From Laguncularia racemosa (taxonomy: Eukaryota; Streptophyta; Magnoliopsida; Myrtales; Combretaceae), in assembly GCA_037954665.1 (NCBI GenBank), contig JBBMOL010000279.1, forward strand, positions 1-64,000: DNA of 64,000 nucleotides, written 5' to 3'. A program made the translations under genes and the position numbers. The notes beneath the pieces were generated by a model, which worked only from the letters and a program-made list of their open reading frames with translations, was not told the origin of the DNA and made no database searches. Positions 52,560 to 64,000 of the stretch are shown here, in pieces. Position 1 is the stretch's first letter; every line of letters starts with the position of its first letter.

Positions 52560-53940
52560 TTATCATTGATGAAGATGGAAATGAACCTACCCCCGATTCA
52601 GGCTATCCTACACCTATGGGAAATCGAGCCCGTGACTTTCTTTATTAGGCCACATGAGATCACACCTACTTTAAAAGAATATACCCAACTTCTGTAGGCC
52701 CCATCACTAACCAGCGAGGTATATATGCCAGATCTTGAGGCTAGGCTGACTGGTATTTTCAATAGACTTCTAAGTATTTGTAAGACAATAATTAACTAGG
52801 CCTTAACAAACTGCAACGGATATTGCCTCCGGATGGACAAGTTAGAAGCCTAGTTCATAGCTCGAAATGATGATGGGAATAGGAAAGATATATTATGTGA
52901 GGGTCCCAAGAGCTACAAATAAAGAAGGGTGTACACTTTCATCCTAATAACATTTGTCACCATACTCTTCCGTACCAGAATCTTTTATATCCATTACACG
53001 CAGAGCTAGTGGCCCAATTCCTAGAAGGGAAATCATATATCTTGGCTCTACTGGTTGAACAAATCTAGAACCTAAATTTTGTCAAGAAGAAGGGCCACAG
53101 AATCCTCTACTCAAACATCAAACTCATCCTGATCGGTTTTGTGAGCCATCTCAAGTGTTCCGGATTAAACATGGTTCGAAAATCGTTAACCAAACAACTA
53201 AACCTTATGGATTATTGCATAGAGAAGATAAAATTACCCGACAATCTCACCAGCCACAATTAGGTAAAAGTACTCAAGAGCTTCAATGCCAATGACATCC
53301 TTTAGACTGCTAGATGGAGTTGCTGCAACAAAGTCATCATAACCTGTAGAAACCTCCAGGTTGTTCCTCTAATCGGTATCTATAGGTGCATAGGTTATCA
53401 TCTAAACTCGGTGGTCTGTCAGTTCAGTAACATCTAAGATATAGTTTATAGGCCATCATCGGAGGGAATCACATTTGAATACTAAGATCCAAGTTGGCTA
53501 ATAGTCGAGAAGTTTATTAAGTTAACAAAGGTCAAAGCCCTATGGGAAGCTCGGATTGAGAGCCCCAACATAGACCTCGAAGACTTGGATGGAGAAGTGG
53601 GCAAGCATCGAGTTACCAGAGATTTCATGATCCATTAACTATATCAGACAGGAGAAAGGGCATACCAAGTCCCATATGTCACTCAACCCATGCTAGACAA
53701 TGTGAGTCTAGAACTGAGAACCTATTTGGAATAAGTTAGGTCTCGAATGGAAGTATACTTTGAAGCTACGAACTACAAGAAGGATGTTTGGAAGGGTAGG
53801 TTTAAAGAGTCTAATCAAAGGAACAAAGCCTTGGAAGCTCAATTGGAAAAGACCTAAGCTAGAGTTAAAGAATTGGAGGCTATCGTTAGTGAAGAATCGG
53901 TGCCTATGCAGCTAAAGAAGAAGAGGACTATGAACTAGAT
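52560..53940 (+). pseudogene. Tat-2 ORF1 (broken)
   Basis: Tat/Ogre-type elements carry an extra ORF before gag, of unknown function; many plant annotations show it as a DUF7745-like domain. Here shifting frames give H-E-I-T-P-T-L-K-E-Y-T-Q-L-L (52,655), matching the conserved T-P-T-x-E-E-Y-x-x-L-L, and later Y-Q-T-G-E-R-A-Y. A clear coiled coil follows at 53,770-53,900 (N-Q-R-N-K-A-L-E-A-Q-L-E-K-T, A-R-V-K-E-L-E-A). Many stops. The family match is from memory of short motifs. Confidence 0.5.
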
Positions 53941-54195
53941 TAGCATTGTATTATTTCTTTTTTATGTTTTAAGTATCAAACTCTAAGTTCCAATATTAAT
54001 AAAAAATAAAGTTTCAGTATTATATCATTAATCAATTGTTAGCCCCTTTTTTCTTCTAAGCATTTGTGTGATACATGCATCATATTTACATACCTGCATC
54101 GAACTAAAAAAAAAACGCGAATCCAGGTGTCAAAGATAGCTCCCAAGCAACCGAACCCTCCATGGAGCCCAATCCACACCCGCTTAAAGATTAAA

Positions 54196-55117
54196 ATGGC
54201 AAACGATGGCCATAACGACAACCATAACAATACTAGCATTGATACTGTTTCGGATCCAAAGATCTTATCCTTAGAATAAACAATCCAATAGTTAGCGGCT
54301 CAAGTCTACCTCTTGACTGAGAGTATTGGCCTCCTTCGCACTACCCAATTAACTCAAGAAGAACATTCAAGGGCCAGAAAAAGAAAGGCAGTAGAAGGTC
54401 AACCTTTAGAGTATGAGGAAGTCAACTCCCACCTCAACCTAGTGTTCGAGTATAAACCAAGGGTCAACCTCGGCTTAACCTCGGATGACATAAAAAAAGG
54501 AAATGGAAGATAGGCAAAAGGAGATGGAGAGAAAGTTGTTCCAATAACTAACTGATAAGATGAAGACACTAGAAGGGCCTAATAGCTTTGAGCAGGTAGG
54601 AATCACCAGCTTACCAATATAGGGGAAGAGGCTTACCTAGAGAAGTTCAAGACCCTAGAGTTTAAAAAGTATGACGGCACTGGATGCCTCAAGATGCATA
54701 CAAGGCTATATGTGAGGAAGATGAGCAAATATACCTCATGGTCCAAACCTTCCAAGACAGCTTTACAGGCCTCGCCTTCGTCTAGTATGCACACTTAGAC
54801 TTTAGCTAAGTCAGCACCTAGGAAAGACTTGCTCGGGCATTCTACAACGAATACAAATTAAACATCGAAGTTGCCCCTTCAGTAATGGATCTAGGAAGCC
54901 TTTGAAAGAAACACACTAAGTCTTTTAAGGAGTATGCCCAGTGCTAGAGATCTCAGGCTGTTAGGGTAACAACCCCGATTTCTAAAACAGAGCTAACATT
55001 CATTTTTTTCAATACTCTGGAGAAAACTTACTTCTCACATCTGGTAGGCAAACATCATCCAGTTTCGTAAAAGCAGTAGTGGCGGGGTGCCGGATCGAGA
55101 ACGCCATCACGTCGGGG
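54196..55117 (+). pseudogene. Tat-2 gag, left part
   Basis: Starts at the ATG at 54,196 (M-A-N-D-G-H-N-D-N). A stop at 54,277 and frame changes follow. A region with R-K-R-K leads to the Tat capsid: F-K-K-Y-D-G-T-G-C (54,665), R-K-M-S-K, then Y-N-E-Y-K-L-N-I-E, S-F-K-E-Y-A-Q-C and F-F-N-T-L. It breaks at C-R-I-E-N-A-I-T-S-G (55,114), where G is inserted, and resumes at 62,099. Confidence 0.7.
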
Positions 55118-56751
55118 TGATGGGTGTTGAGTCCAACAAAAATAAAACCTACTCCTAGATAATTATATGATTTGCATATAGTGGTGAGTAGAGTCAAATC
55201 CACAGGGATTGGTTAAAGATATTTCTATTCAAAGAGAATAAAGAGGAAAAGAAAAATGGGGGGTTTTGTTTGTGAATCGAATAAGATTGAAACAAGATAA
55301 GAAAATCGAATATTGATTAAAGCTTAGCCAAAGGAATCAAGATAGTTTAATTCTAGGAATTGATCATCGATGCAAATATTTTCTATTCTTAGTTCTAGAT
55401 AAACTGGTTATGGTTATTAACAAGCTCTAACAACCTATCTCTCCTTACTTCCTCGATAATCAAGACAAGCGCTTTGAATTATTTCTCTTATTGATTAGAC
55501 AACCCTAGACAAGCTCTTAGGATTTAATCTATCTATAGCATTAAAATCTAGAGGGACCACCAATTCATGCTAGTAGATTATAAGATAACTTATTTAAACA
55601 TGATCATACACCTCCATAACATGAATTCGATCATCTATTCTATAACCAAACATGTTATCGTGTCACTGAGACTAGAACAATCAAACAATTACGGATTTGA
55701 CGTGCTAGTTGATAATATATTAACTTGCTAATTGAGTAGAAGAGCTCTAATTCATACCAATCAACAAAGATAATAATGACAAAACGATCAGAAGATATAT
55801 GAATACCCAAAAACAAAGAGTAGAATAAATACAAGTCAATTAGACCTCACAATTTATGGAGAACTAAACATCTATGACCCTTTGGCTAGAAACGTAGCTT
55901 AGCTACACATGTTCATAAGAAAAACGGAAATAAAAAGTAAAAACATGATGAACCCGGTTGCCTGCCCTACCTCCTTCCTTCTTTCTTGTTTCCAAGATTC
56001 AAAGATTATAAGATGGAAAGATTCAAGATTTCTAAGATTGTCCAAACCCTCTAGGGTTGGTTCTATTTATATTATTTATGGGATGGCATGTGATCTTTTG
56101 CTAGCAAGATACGAAAATATCTTTCCTTTTCCAAGTAGATTTCGAGAAGTGAAGATTCGTCCGCCTGGCACGCCTTTCCATACGGCCGTGGGTCAAGCCG
56201 TGCCTTCCTCTGTGCATAATTCACGTATCATCTTCCGTGTCCAGTGTGTACCACGGCTCCACCCACGGCTAGATTTCCAACCGTGCCTTCTTCTGTGCAT
56301 AATCTACAAGTCTTCATCCGCGTCTAGTGTGTACCACGGCTCCACCCACGGCTAGATTTCGAACCGTGTCTCCCTCTGTCAATGTTCCACAATTTCTTCT
56401 CCTTGGCACGGCTAACTTTCACCACGGCTTCCACTATGGCCGTGCCCTAAGCCGTGTCTCTCTTTCTCCTCATGCAGTGTGTAGCACGGTTTACAACATG
56501 GCCAGATCTCAAACCGTGCCTCCTTTTAGACAGATACATGCCCATGTGCTTTCCTCCGGTGGTGTAATTCCTTGTCTTGACCTAAGTTGTAGATGACTTC
56601 TCTAATTTGCTTGAATTAGCATCCATGACTCCATTTAACCTGATTTATCACCATAATAGAATTAAGTACCATTTCCTTATGAATTCTATAAAATCAATAA
56701 TAAATTAACACCATTTATGCTATAAAGATTGAGTATAAAATGGCTCTATCA
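55118..56751 (-). repeat. G 3' LTR
   Basis: Same family as the F LTR. Minus-strand TATA (tatttata on plus) near 56,066; U3 CACGG repeats at 56,175-56,520. Confidence 0.9.
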
Positions 56752-58089
56752 AATTCCCCTACACTTAGACTCTTGCTTGTCCTCAAGCAATTGCATCAAA
56801 TCAATTGAGAAATCTGTCATAGATTATAGAAAACTTTCTTTTCATCATTCCAAGCATCTGTTCATTTATAATTCATGACTTATAGTTTTAATGTCTACTA
56901 CTTCAACCAAACTGGTTTCTTGTGATCAAATTACCATAGTCAAAATTTAATAGCTAATCTAAACAAAACAAACTTTAATCCTCATGTTTAGCAAAAGAAT
57001 TTTTTTTATTCCAAAAGTAAATACTTAATCCACTAAGGAAAAACAGCCAATTAAACTTCATTGGATATTAGCAAACATATAATCCTTGCAGCATAAAGTA
57101 AAAGCATATGGTATAAGCTCTTTGCTAGATATTCTCCCTTTTTATTAGAAGTCTTGTTTTATTCAATGAATGTTTACATTCATGTTCTTTTGATTTAATC
57201 AAGCATCTATTTTGACGGGTTTTTGCCCGCTTCTTTTCATAAACTTTCGCCTTTTCTCCCTTATCGTTATAGTGAGTTCATTGAGTCGGCACATCCCGAG
57301 CTCGTCACTCAAGTGACCGGGTTTTGAGATACCCCTACGGACTCTTCCTCACTCTAACATTCAAGTTTGAATACTCTTAACTCAATGAGTTGAATCATTA
57401 GAGTAATGGCTATGCTTGATTTATTTATTTATTTATTTTTTTTCACTAAGTGTTATAACAAGCAACTTTAAAGACTATACAGTAGCTAATATAACCTAGA
57501 AGTAAACTTGTTTATTTTTCACTTAGGGACTCGACTTACTCTTAAACTTCCAATTCTAAAGCTAAATACAAGGTAAATTTGTTTCTTAAAAATTTCACTA
57601 CTTAATTTTAACCAAGTATTCTAATCACAGCAGTGGGTGAGTAAAGCATTTGAACAAGTCAATTTCACATTTTGTACATGCTTATTACAACATTTAGTAC
57701 AATCTCCAGATTTAATGATAATTTTGAAAAAAATTGGCTTAAAATTGCTTAAGGATAAACATTCAAAGTATGGAGCAATTCTCTATTCTCTATATTTTAT
57801 TATCCTCTCCCCCACACTTAGCTTGAACAGTGTCCTCACTGTTTCTAATTCAGCACAATCGAAGAGGAATTAACAACACAAAGGACATTAGAAAATAAGA
57901 GAAAGGAAATACTTGTACTTCCCTGGTATTGGAGTTCTCCCTTTAAGCTCTGGAAAGTGTCATCTACTGATATGTATCCTTGCTGCAGCTGATCTAAAGA
58001 GTTTAAAACTATACTAAAATCAAAACAAAACAAAACTAAAACAAGACAAAACTAAAGAAAAAAAAAACTAAAAGAATTTTTTTTTTTGA
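56752..58089 (-). other. G 3' non-coding region and polypurine tract
   Basis: Closely matches F 41,627-42,951, including the purine-rich stretch next to the LTR ('gtgtaggggaatt' in element sense, 56,752-56,764). No gene. Confidence 0.8.
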
Positions 58090-58140
58090 CATGGGTTGCC
58101 TCCCATGAAGCGCCTTTCTTTAACGTCTTTAGCTAGACAT
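58090..58140 (-). promoter_or_regulatory. post-pol two-hairpin box (G copy)
   Basis: CATGGG-TTGCCT-CCCATG at 58,090-58,107 and ACGTCT-TTAGCT-AGACAT at 58,123-58,140. The pol deletion ends immediately after it. Confidence 0.7.
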
Positions 58141-58672
58141 TCCTAGCTAGATGTTCGGATAAGGATTTTGATTCTAGCTTTAGAGCCTGTGGTGATGGGT
58201 TAGTAACATCCGCAACAAAAATAGGAGAGATATCGCTAGGGTGTTTCATGGCATCATAAATGTTAAATTTAATCACTTCACCATCAAATTCCATAGTGAG
58301 AGTACCATCATTTACATCAATTTTCGTCTTGGATGTCTTAAGAAATGGTCGCCCTAATAATATCATTGATGAGTCATGAGAATCATTATCTTCCATATCA
58401 AGCACATAAAAATCAGCAGGAAAGACTAACCCATTGACTTGAACTAAAACATCCTCTAGAACTCCCTCAAGATAAACATTGGACTTGTCAGCAAGTTGAA
58501 CAATAACACCCGTTTCCTTCAAAGGACCAACATTTAAACGTTGATAAATAGACAAAGGCATGACATTCATAGAAGCTCCTAGATCACACATGGCTTTAGC
58601 AATTCCAAGATTACCTATTTTGCAAGGAATGGTAAACATACTTGGATCCTTACATTTAGGAGGAAGCTTCTT
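58133..58672 (-). CDS. G protease (truncated after the domain)
   Basis: A 168-codon frame from 58,639. Active site C-D-L-G-A-S-M-N-V-M and M-I-L-L-G-R-P-F-L-K-T are intact; the sequence parallels F until D-V-T-N-P-S. It then jumps to A-L-K-L-E-S-K-S-L-S-E-H-L and ends at the deletion junction with three foreign residues and a stop at 58,133. It follows gag after a stop at 58,672. The enzyme could in principle fold if it were translated. Confidence 0.85.
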   Translation of the reverse strand, partial: KKLPPKCKDPSMFTIPCKIGNLGIAKAMCDLGASMNVMPLSIYQRLNVGPLKETGVIVQLADKSNVYLEGVLEDVLVQVNGLVFPADFYVLDMEDNDSHDSSMILLGRPFLKTSKTKIDVNDGTLTMEFDGEVIKFNIYDAMKHPSDISPIFVADVTNPSPQALKLESKSLSEHLARNV

Positions 58673-60400
58673 CTAAATAATGGCTGAAACATTTTCACTT
58701 ACACTAATCTTTTCATTGCCTCTCAACTTCCTTTTGTTAGTGCACAAGTCCTTGAGAAATCTAGCATAGCGTGGTATTTGCCTAATTACATCAATAAAAG
58801 GAATATTTACCTCAACTTTGCGAAAAGTTTCCAGAATCTCTTTTTCTTCCGCTTCATTCTTGGATTTCGCCAATCTGGAGGGGAAAGGAGATAGTATCAA
58901 TGTGACCTTTGATGGCTCGACTAGGGGCCTTCTAATCTGGTTGTCCTGCTGGCTCGGAGTCGAAATCTCTTTCTTGGTCTCTTCCTCAAGATTAGACGGA
59001 TGTCCTTTCTTATTTGATCCCTGCAATTCTATTCCACTTCTCAAGGTAATTGCATTAACGCTTTGCTTTGGATTTGTGATGGTTTGGGAAGGTAACTTAC
59101 CTTGATTTTCTAACCTATTGACAGCAGAAGCAAGTTGGCTTACCTGATTCTCCAAGTTTTGAATGCTTTGCTTTGTTTCCTCCTGAAATTGTTTGGTATT
59201 AACAGCGAGAGACTTACCAATGTCCTCAAGAGACATACCTGAGGTGGAAGGAGCTTGGGGCAGTTGGTGTGATGGCTTAAGCTGGAATTGTTGGAAATGT
59301 TGAGGGTTATTGCCATATCGGAAGTTAGGATGATCCCTCCATCCAGGATTGTAAGTATTCGAGTAGGGGTCATACTTCCTTTGTGGTTGTCCTAGGAATC
59401 CTCCTACAGCATTGGCGTGTTCATGATTGTCATCTTGTAATGTGGGGCACATGTCGGTAGGATGATTCGGAGCAGCACAAATTCCACAAGCCTTCACCTG
59501 TTGGGTATTTCCAAGAGCTAGCTACTGCACCATGGAGGTTAGATTAGAAATTTGATGTTCAAGGTTAAACACACTTACCTCATTTACCTTCCTTGAAGAT
59601 GTATCATGCCTATACCCAAATTGTTGCGAATTGGCAGCCATAATGGAGATCAATTCCCTAGCTTGACTAGGGGTTTTGTTTACTATGGCGCCTCCACTTG
59701 CAGCTTCCATCATTTTCCTTTCCATCGGCAGCAGGCCTTCATAGAAGTATTGGATGAGAAGTTGTTCAGATATTCCATGTTGTGGGTAGCTTGTACGCAA
59801 TTGCTTGAATCTCTCCCAATACTCATGAAGAGTCTCGGTGTCCTTCTGTTTGATACTACAAATTTCTCTTCTTATACCAGCGGCTCTGGATGCGGGGAAG
59901 AATTTGTCCAAGAAGAGTCTGACCATATCTGTCCAGGTGGTTATAGAACCTGGAGGCAAATAAAACAACCAATCTTTAGCTTTAGTACTTAAAGAAAACG
60001 GAAAAGCACGTAGCTTGATTTGATCATCAATTATTCCTTGCGGCCTCATACTAGAACACACTATATGAAACTCTTTCAAATGCTTATGAGGATCTTCATT
60101 CTCAAGACCATGAAAGGTTGGTAGCAGATGTATCAACCCAGACTTCAATTCGAATTCAACAGCTAGTTCGGGATAGTGAAAGCAAAGTGGTTGTTGATTC
60201 ACATCTGGTGCAGCCAATTTTCTTAGTGTTCTCTCGGGATTTGCCATATCGTCTTCTTTTTCTGAATCAAGGGATGAGTCAGACAAATCCGATGCTAAGT
60301 TCAGTCTAGTGGATGATCTAGCTTCTCGTCGCAGCCTTTGTAGAGTCTTCTCAATCTCCGGATTATAAGTTAGTTCACCTGTCTGAGAAGAACGAGTCAT
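58673..60400 (-). pseudogene. G gag
   Basis: Starts at the ATG at 60,400 (M-T-R-S-S-Q-T-G-E-L). The capsid part is open to a stop at 59,522 (Q to stop by C to T), then a 274-codon frame from 59,497 holds the knuckle C-G-I-C-x4-H-x4-C, N-P-G-W-R-D-H-P-N-F and A-I-T-L-R-S-G. It ends at a stop at 58,673. A third stop-free comparison with F shows about 90 percent identity. Only these two stops interrupt it. Confidence 0.9.
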
Positions 60401-60428
60401 ACAAGAATAGAAATAAATTTGACACCAA

Positions 60429-60446
60429 TCCACGGCAACGGCACCA
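60429..60446 (-). other. G primer binding site (two changes)
   Basis: The minus strand reads TGGTGCCGTTGCCGTGGA, against TGGCGCCGTTGCCGGGGA in F. Confidence 0.85.
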
Positions 60447-60451
60447 AAATT

Positions 60452-62098
60452 TGATGGGTGTCGAGTCCAACAAAAATAAAACCTACTCCTAGACAATTAT
60501 ATGATTTGCATATAGTGGTGAGTAGGGTCGAATCCACAGGGATTTGTTAAAGATATTTCTATTCAAAGAGAATAAAGAGGAAAAGAAAAATGGGGGGTTT
60601 TGTTTGTGAATCGAATAAGATTGAAACAAGATAAGAAAATCGAATATTGATAAAAACCTAGCCAAAGGAATCAAGATAGTTTAATTCTAGGAATTGATCA
60701 TCGATGCAAATATTTTCTATTCTTAGTTCTAGATAAACTGGTTATGGTTATTAACAAGCTCTAACAACCTATCTCTCCTTACTTCCTCGATAATCAAGAC
60801 AAGCGCTTTGAATTATTTCTCTTATTGATTAGACAACCCTAGACAAGCTCTTAGGATTTAATCTATCAATAGCATTAAAATCTAGAGGGACCACCAATTC
60901 ATGCCAGTAGATTATAAGATAACCTATTTAAACATGATCATACACCTCCATAACATGAATTCGATCATCTATTCTATAACCAAACATGTTATCGTGTCAC
61001 TGAGACTAGAACAATCAAACAATTACGGATTTGACGTGCTAGTTGACAATATATTAACTTGCTAATTGAGTAGAAGAGCTCTAATTCATACCAATCAACA
61101 AAGATAATAATGACAAAACGATCATAAGATATATGAATACCCAAAAACAAAGAGTAGAATAAATACAAGTCAATTAGAACACACAATTCGTGAAGAATTA
61201 AACATCTATGACCCTTTAGCTAGAAAAAGTAGCTTAGCTACACATGTTCATAAGAAAAACGGAAATAAAAAGTAAAAACATGATGAACCTGGTTGCCTGC
61301 CCTGCCTCCTTCCTTCTTTCTTGTTTCCAAGATTCAAAGATTGTAAGATTGAAAGATTCAAGATTTCTAAGATTGTCCAAACCCTCTAGGGTTGGTTCTA
61401 TTTATATTGTTTGAGGGATGGCATGTGATCTTTTGCTAGCAAGATACGAAAATATCTTTCCTTTTCTAAGTAGATTTCGAGAAGTGAAGATTCGTCCGCC
61501 TGGTACGCCTTACCACACGGTCGTGGGTTAAGCCATGCCTTCCTCTGTGCATAATTCACGTATCATCTTCCGTGTCCAGTGCGTCCCACGGCTCCACCTA
61601 CGGCTAGATTTCCAACCGTGCCTTCCTCTGTGCATAATCTACAAGTCTTCATCCGCGTCCAGTGTTTACCACGGCTCCACCCACGGCTAGATTTCCAACC
61701 GTGTCTCCCTCTGTCAATGTTCCACAATTTCTTCTCCTTGGCACAACTAGCTTTCACTACGGTTTCCCCTATGGCTTCCACCACGGCCGTGCCCTAAGCC
61801 GTGTCTCTCTTTCTCCTCATGCAGTGTGTAGCATGGTTTACAACATGGCCAGATCTCAAACCGTGCCTCCTTTTTGACAAATACATGCCCATGTGCTTTC
61901 CTCCGATGGTGTAATTCCTTGTCTTGACCCAAGTTGTAGATGACTTCTCTAATTTACTTGAATTAGCATCCTTAACTCCATTTAACCTGATTTATCACCA
62001 TAATAGAATTAAGTACCATTTCCTTATGAATTATATAAAATCAATAATAAATTAACGCCATTTATGCTATAAAGATTGAGTATAAAATGGCTCTATCA
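60452..62098 (-). repeat. G 5' LTR
   Basis: Matches 55,118-56,751. The U3 array lies at 61,515-61,870 and a minus-strand TATA near 61,402. Confidence 0.9.
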
Positions 62099-62660
62099 CG
62101 GGAAGACTCCAGATAGTCGACCTTCTTAGAATCACATCATCTCAAAGGCCCGTAGGAGATAACAAAGCAAAGGAATCAACCATTAGCACGATTAATTCAA
62201 GCAGGATTGATAGGGTTAGGTCCCGTGTGACATTTCAGACCGCGAGTGCCCCAATCCAGCATTCACCAATAAATCACACCTAAGCTACTAGGGTCACAAT
62301 ACAATTCACTCTAATACTGGTCCTACTTAGCCAGGTCTTTGCTTGGCTACGACCAGATAATTTGATCAAGTTTGAGATTCCAAGTGACTGGTATAAGCCA
62401 AGGAATTTTAACCCAAGCCTTAAATGCGATTATCATATAGGCCAAGAGGGGCATTCCACAAACAGGTGTTAAAGGCTCTGAAACAAAGTTCAAGATTTGA
62501 TTAACGTTGGAATATTGCAGTTAAACTTTGTCAATGCATCGACACCCAATGTCAACATTAATCCGCTACCAAACCACAAGCTTACTATCAATATGATCAC
62601 ATCCGAAGAGTCGGACTCCAAATCAACAGAATCCCCAAAATAGGAAAAAAATAATAATGC
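62099..62660 (+). pseudogene. Tat-2 gag, right part
   Basis: After G the Tat gag resumes: a knuckle-like motif C-D-Y-H-I-G-Q-E-G-H-S-T-N-R-C near 62,430-62,475, as in the Tat pattern C-x2-H-x5-H-x4-C, then V-Q-D-L-I-N-V-G and N-I-N-P-L-P-N-H near 62,560. Several stops. Confidence 0.65.
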
Positions 62661-63037
62661 AGCAGGAAAGTCACTCACACCAAGTCTTAGATAAAAATCC
62701 TAAATCACATATCAAGAGGAGATGGTTAACTAGAGACTCGACTGTTGGTACCCTAGGCGAGTCACATGGGAGGTTTAAGTATCTAGTAAATTATTCTTTC
62801 ACCCTAACTAAGTATAGGCCATCTAGTGGATGGGGGGCCAAGTTTGAAAAAGAAGACAACCCACCAAGGGAAAAAGAGGAGTCCATAAACATGATCAAAT
62901 CAGACCTCAAGCCGATAGTCATAAAGTGCTATAAGGGACAAGTTATTGAGGTGCAAATCCCAAAGAAGAGATATGTATTCAATGTCCTAATATCCTTTGT
63001 TGGTCCCAATTGGATTAATCAAGAGGGGGGGGGGTGA
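62657..63037 (+). CDS. 126-codon open frame after Tat-2 gag, unrecognised
   Basis: An open frame continuing past the gag end; its ATG at 62,657 may not be a real start. It has a basic N-terminal third, a T-L-T-K-Y-R-P segment, an acidic-basic stretch, then K-P-I-V-I-K-C-Y-K-G. Position suggests the gag-protease spacer of Tat-2, where 'K-P-(I/L)-I-I' motifs occur, but I do not recognise the family. It ends in a poly-G run (63,026-63,036) that may belong to another insertion. Confidence 0.35.
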   Translation: MQQESHSHQVLDKNPKSHIKRRWLTRDSTVGTLGESHGRFKYLVNYSFTLTKYRPSSGWGAKFEKEDNPPREKEESINMIKSDLKPIVIKCYKGQVIEVQIPKKRYVFNVLISFVGPNWINQEGGG

Positions 63038-64000
63038 ATTGATTAATTACTTAAATTTTCAATTTTTGCAAATCATCCAAAATCTCTTGACTAACAAAAT
63101 GACATGAGCAACAAAAATGAAAAACAATAATGTGCAATAAATAAAATGAGTAGAGAAGAATAGAATGCTTAGAGATTTATAGAGGTTCCACCTTGAGCGT
63201 CAGTCCTCTCTTCCAGCTCCACGTCGAGGTCCTGGTTGTCTTTACTAGTTGTGTCTCACTATATCAATCAAATTGAAAGTATAAAAAATAAGCCTCTTCA
63301 AGGCGAAGTCTCACTGCTGAGTTTCTTTAGCTTCTTCACTAAGCTAATCACTCAAACTACAGTGATGAAATAACTCTCAATTCCATATATAAGAAAGGAA
63401 TCACAATAACAATGAGGAATATCAAATTTCCTCTATAAATTAGATCACACGTATATGTAAAAAAAAAATTGTGCCTAAAGATGTATGAGCTTTTTCTTTT
63501 CCATGTGCTTTATTCTAAAAAGAATGTTCTCTTTGTTCTATTTTTTATTTCAACTGAACATTCCTTTTATGTAGAGGACGTAACGGTTACTTTGTTAGAG
63601 AATGTAACGCTCATGAAGTTCCATGTGACAAGCTTGAATTTATTTTTGAAATTTTGTATTTCAAAAATAAGTTGAACTTGTTGGAGAAAATCTGTATTCC
63701 GTGATATTTTTTATGAGGATAAGCTTGGATAAATCAGTTTGACCGAGATCTTCTTTGGAGATATTCCTTGGATCAAGTTTGTTGAAGAAATCCCTCACAT
63801 TATGAAAACTTATCTTGATATCCCATATGTTGTGGAACCATATCTTCATGTAACAACCATATTTCTTATCCTTATCTTTGTATTTACTAGATCTCCTAAA
63901 ATATAGCACAAATATCTAGATTTAAATCTTGATAAAACCTGTAAATCTTATATGATCTCACTTTATCATAAAATAAAATCTTTGAATAAAATCTTGTAAA
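63038..64000. other. unassigned sequence, possibly part of another LTR element
   Basis: Begins with a G run followed by 'gtgaattgattaatt', a kind of text often seen in plant LTR elements. Further on it has 'agagatttatagaggttcc' and 'cttcaaggcgaagtctcac'. No protein is recognised, and no second copy lies in the window. Confidence 0.35.

Larger units (their letters stand above)
55118..62098 (-). mobile_element. G: Athila-type element of the F family lacking RT, RNase H and integrase
   Basis: LTRs 55,118-56,751 and 60,452-62,098, about 97 percent alike by eye; flanks cgggg and cggga are a target copy with one change. The interior is 3.7 kb against 6.8 kb in F. Gag and protease are kept; everything from the end of protease to just before the hairpin box is deleted, and a second deletion removes about 80 residues after the protease. 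The primer site has two changes. It could only be moved with enzymes from a relative. Confidence 0.9.
38619..63037 (+). mobile_element. Tat-2: Tat-type element, PPT-LTR-primer site-ORF1-gag, interrupted by F and G
   Basis: 3' tandem repeats, a polypurine tract, an LTR split by F, a primer site, an upstream ORF1, then gag split by G. Because the order is 3' end, LTR, 5' start, this is the middle of a tandem pair of Tat elements or the product of unequal recombination, not a single complete element. Pol is not in the window. Both halves are strongly decayed. Confidence 0.65.

Overview
This window looks like nuclear DNA of a flowering plant, probably a eudicot. It is AT-rich, dominated by nested LTR retrotransposons of plant-typical lineages (Ty3/gypsy Athila, Tat and chromovirus; a Ty1/copia), and carries a broken endogenous pararetrovirus of the Caulimoviridae type. 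There is no operon structure and almost no host coding sequence. The only plausible host gene piece is a small secretory first exon at 24,522-24,635 on the minus strand.

Layout. 1-1,769 is AT-rich non-coding flank. 1,770-12,285 is an old, decayed Tat-type element (Tat-1, plus strand) cut open twice: by B (3,394-7,458, minus), a chromovirus-like element that keeps only gag and protease, and by C (8,590-11,836, plus), which has 1.2 kb LTRs and no gene. 12,286-14,270 is a non-coding zone with decayed tandem repeats of the kind found 3' of Tat genes. About 14,600-20,165 is D2, an Athila-type element on the minus strand with an in-frame deletion joining the pre-RT region to the second half of integrase. 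20,300-24,000 holds two copies of an unidentified 1.6 kb repeat (H) separated by a third, truncated copy of the C LTR.

24,869-30,728 is D, a chromovirus with matching LTRs and a perfect 5 bp target duplication (acgca). It has all domains but several breaks. 30,734-34,810 holds duplicated non-coding DNA and the pararetrovirus remnant: a movement-protein-like region and an inverted, hairpin-forming piece of reverse transcriptase. 35,740-38,618 is a decayed copia element that runs into the 3' end of a second Tat element. From 38,619 to about 63,000 is Tat-2: 3' tandem repeats, polypurine tract, a 2.2 kb LTR, primer site, ORF1 and gag. Two Athila elements of one family interrupt it: F (39,991-50,039), nearly complete and inserted in a tRNA-like/SINE-like sequence inside the Tat LTR, and G (55,118-62,098), inserted in Tat-2 gag and lacking RT, RNase H and integrase. 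63,040-64,000 is unassigned.

Two patterns run through the window. First, four elements (B, C, D2, G) have lost part or all of pol, and three of them kept gag-protease, so they could at most move with enzymes supplied in trans. Second, the LTRs of F, G, D2 and D carry arrays of inverted CACG/CGTG repeats just upstream of their TATA boxes, although D belongs to a different lineage. A compact two-hairpin sequence directly after the pol stop of the Athila-type elements shows a compensatory base-pair change between families and is the best candidate for an undescribed functional element here.
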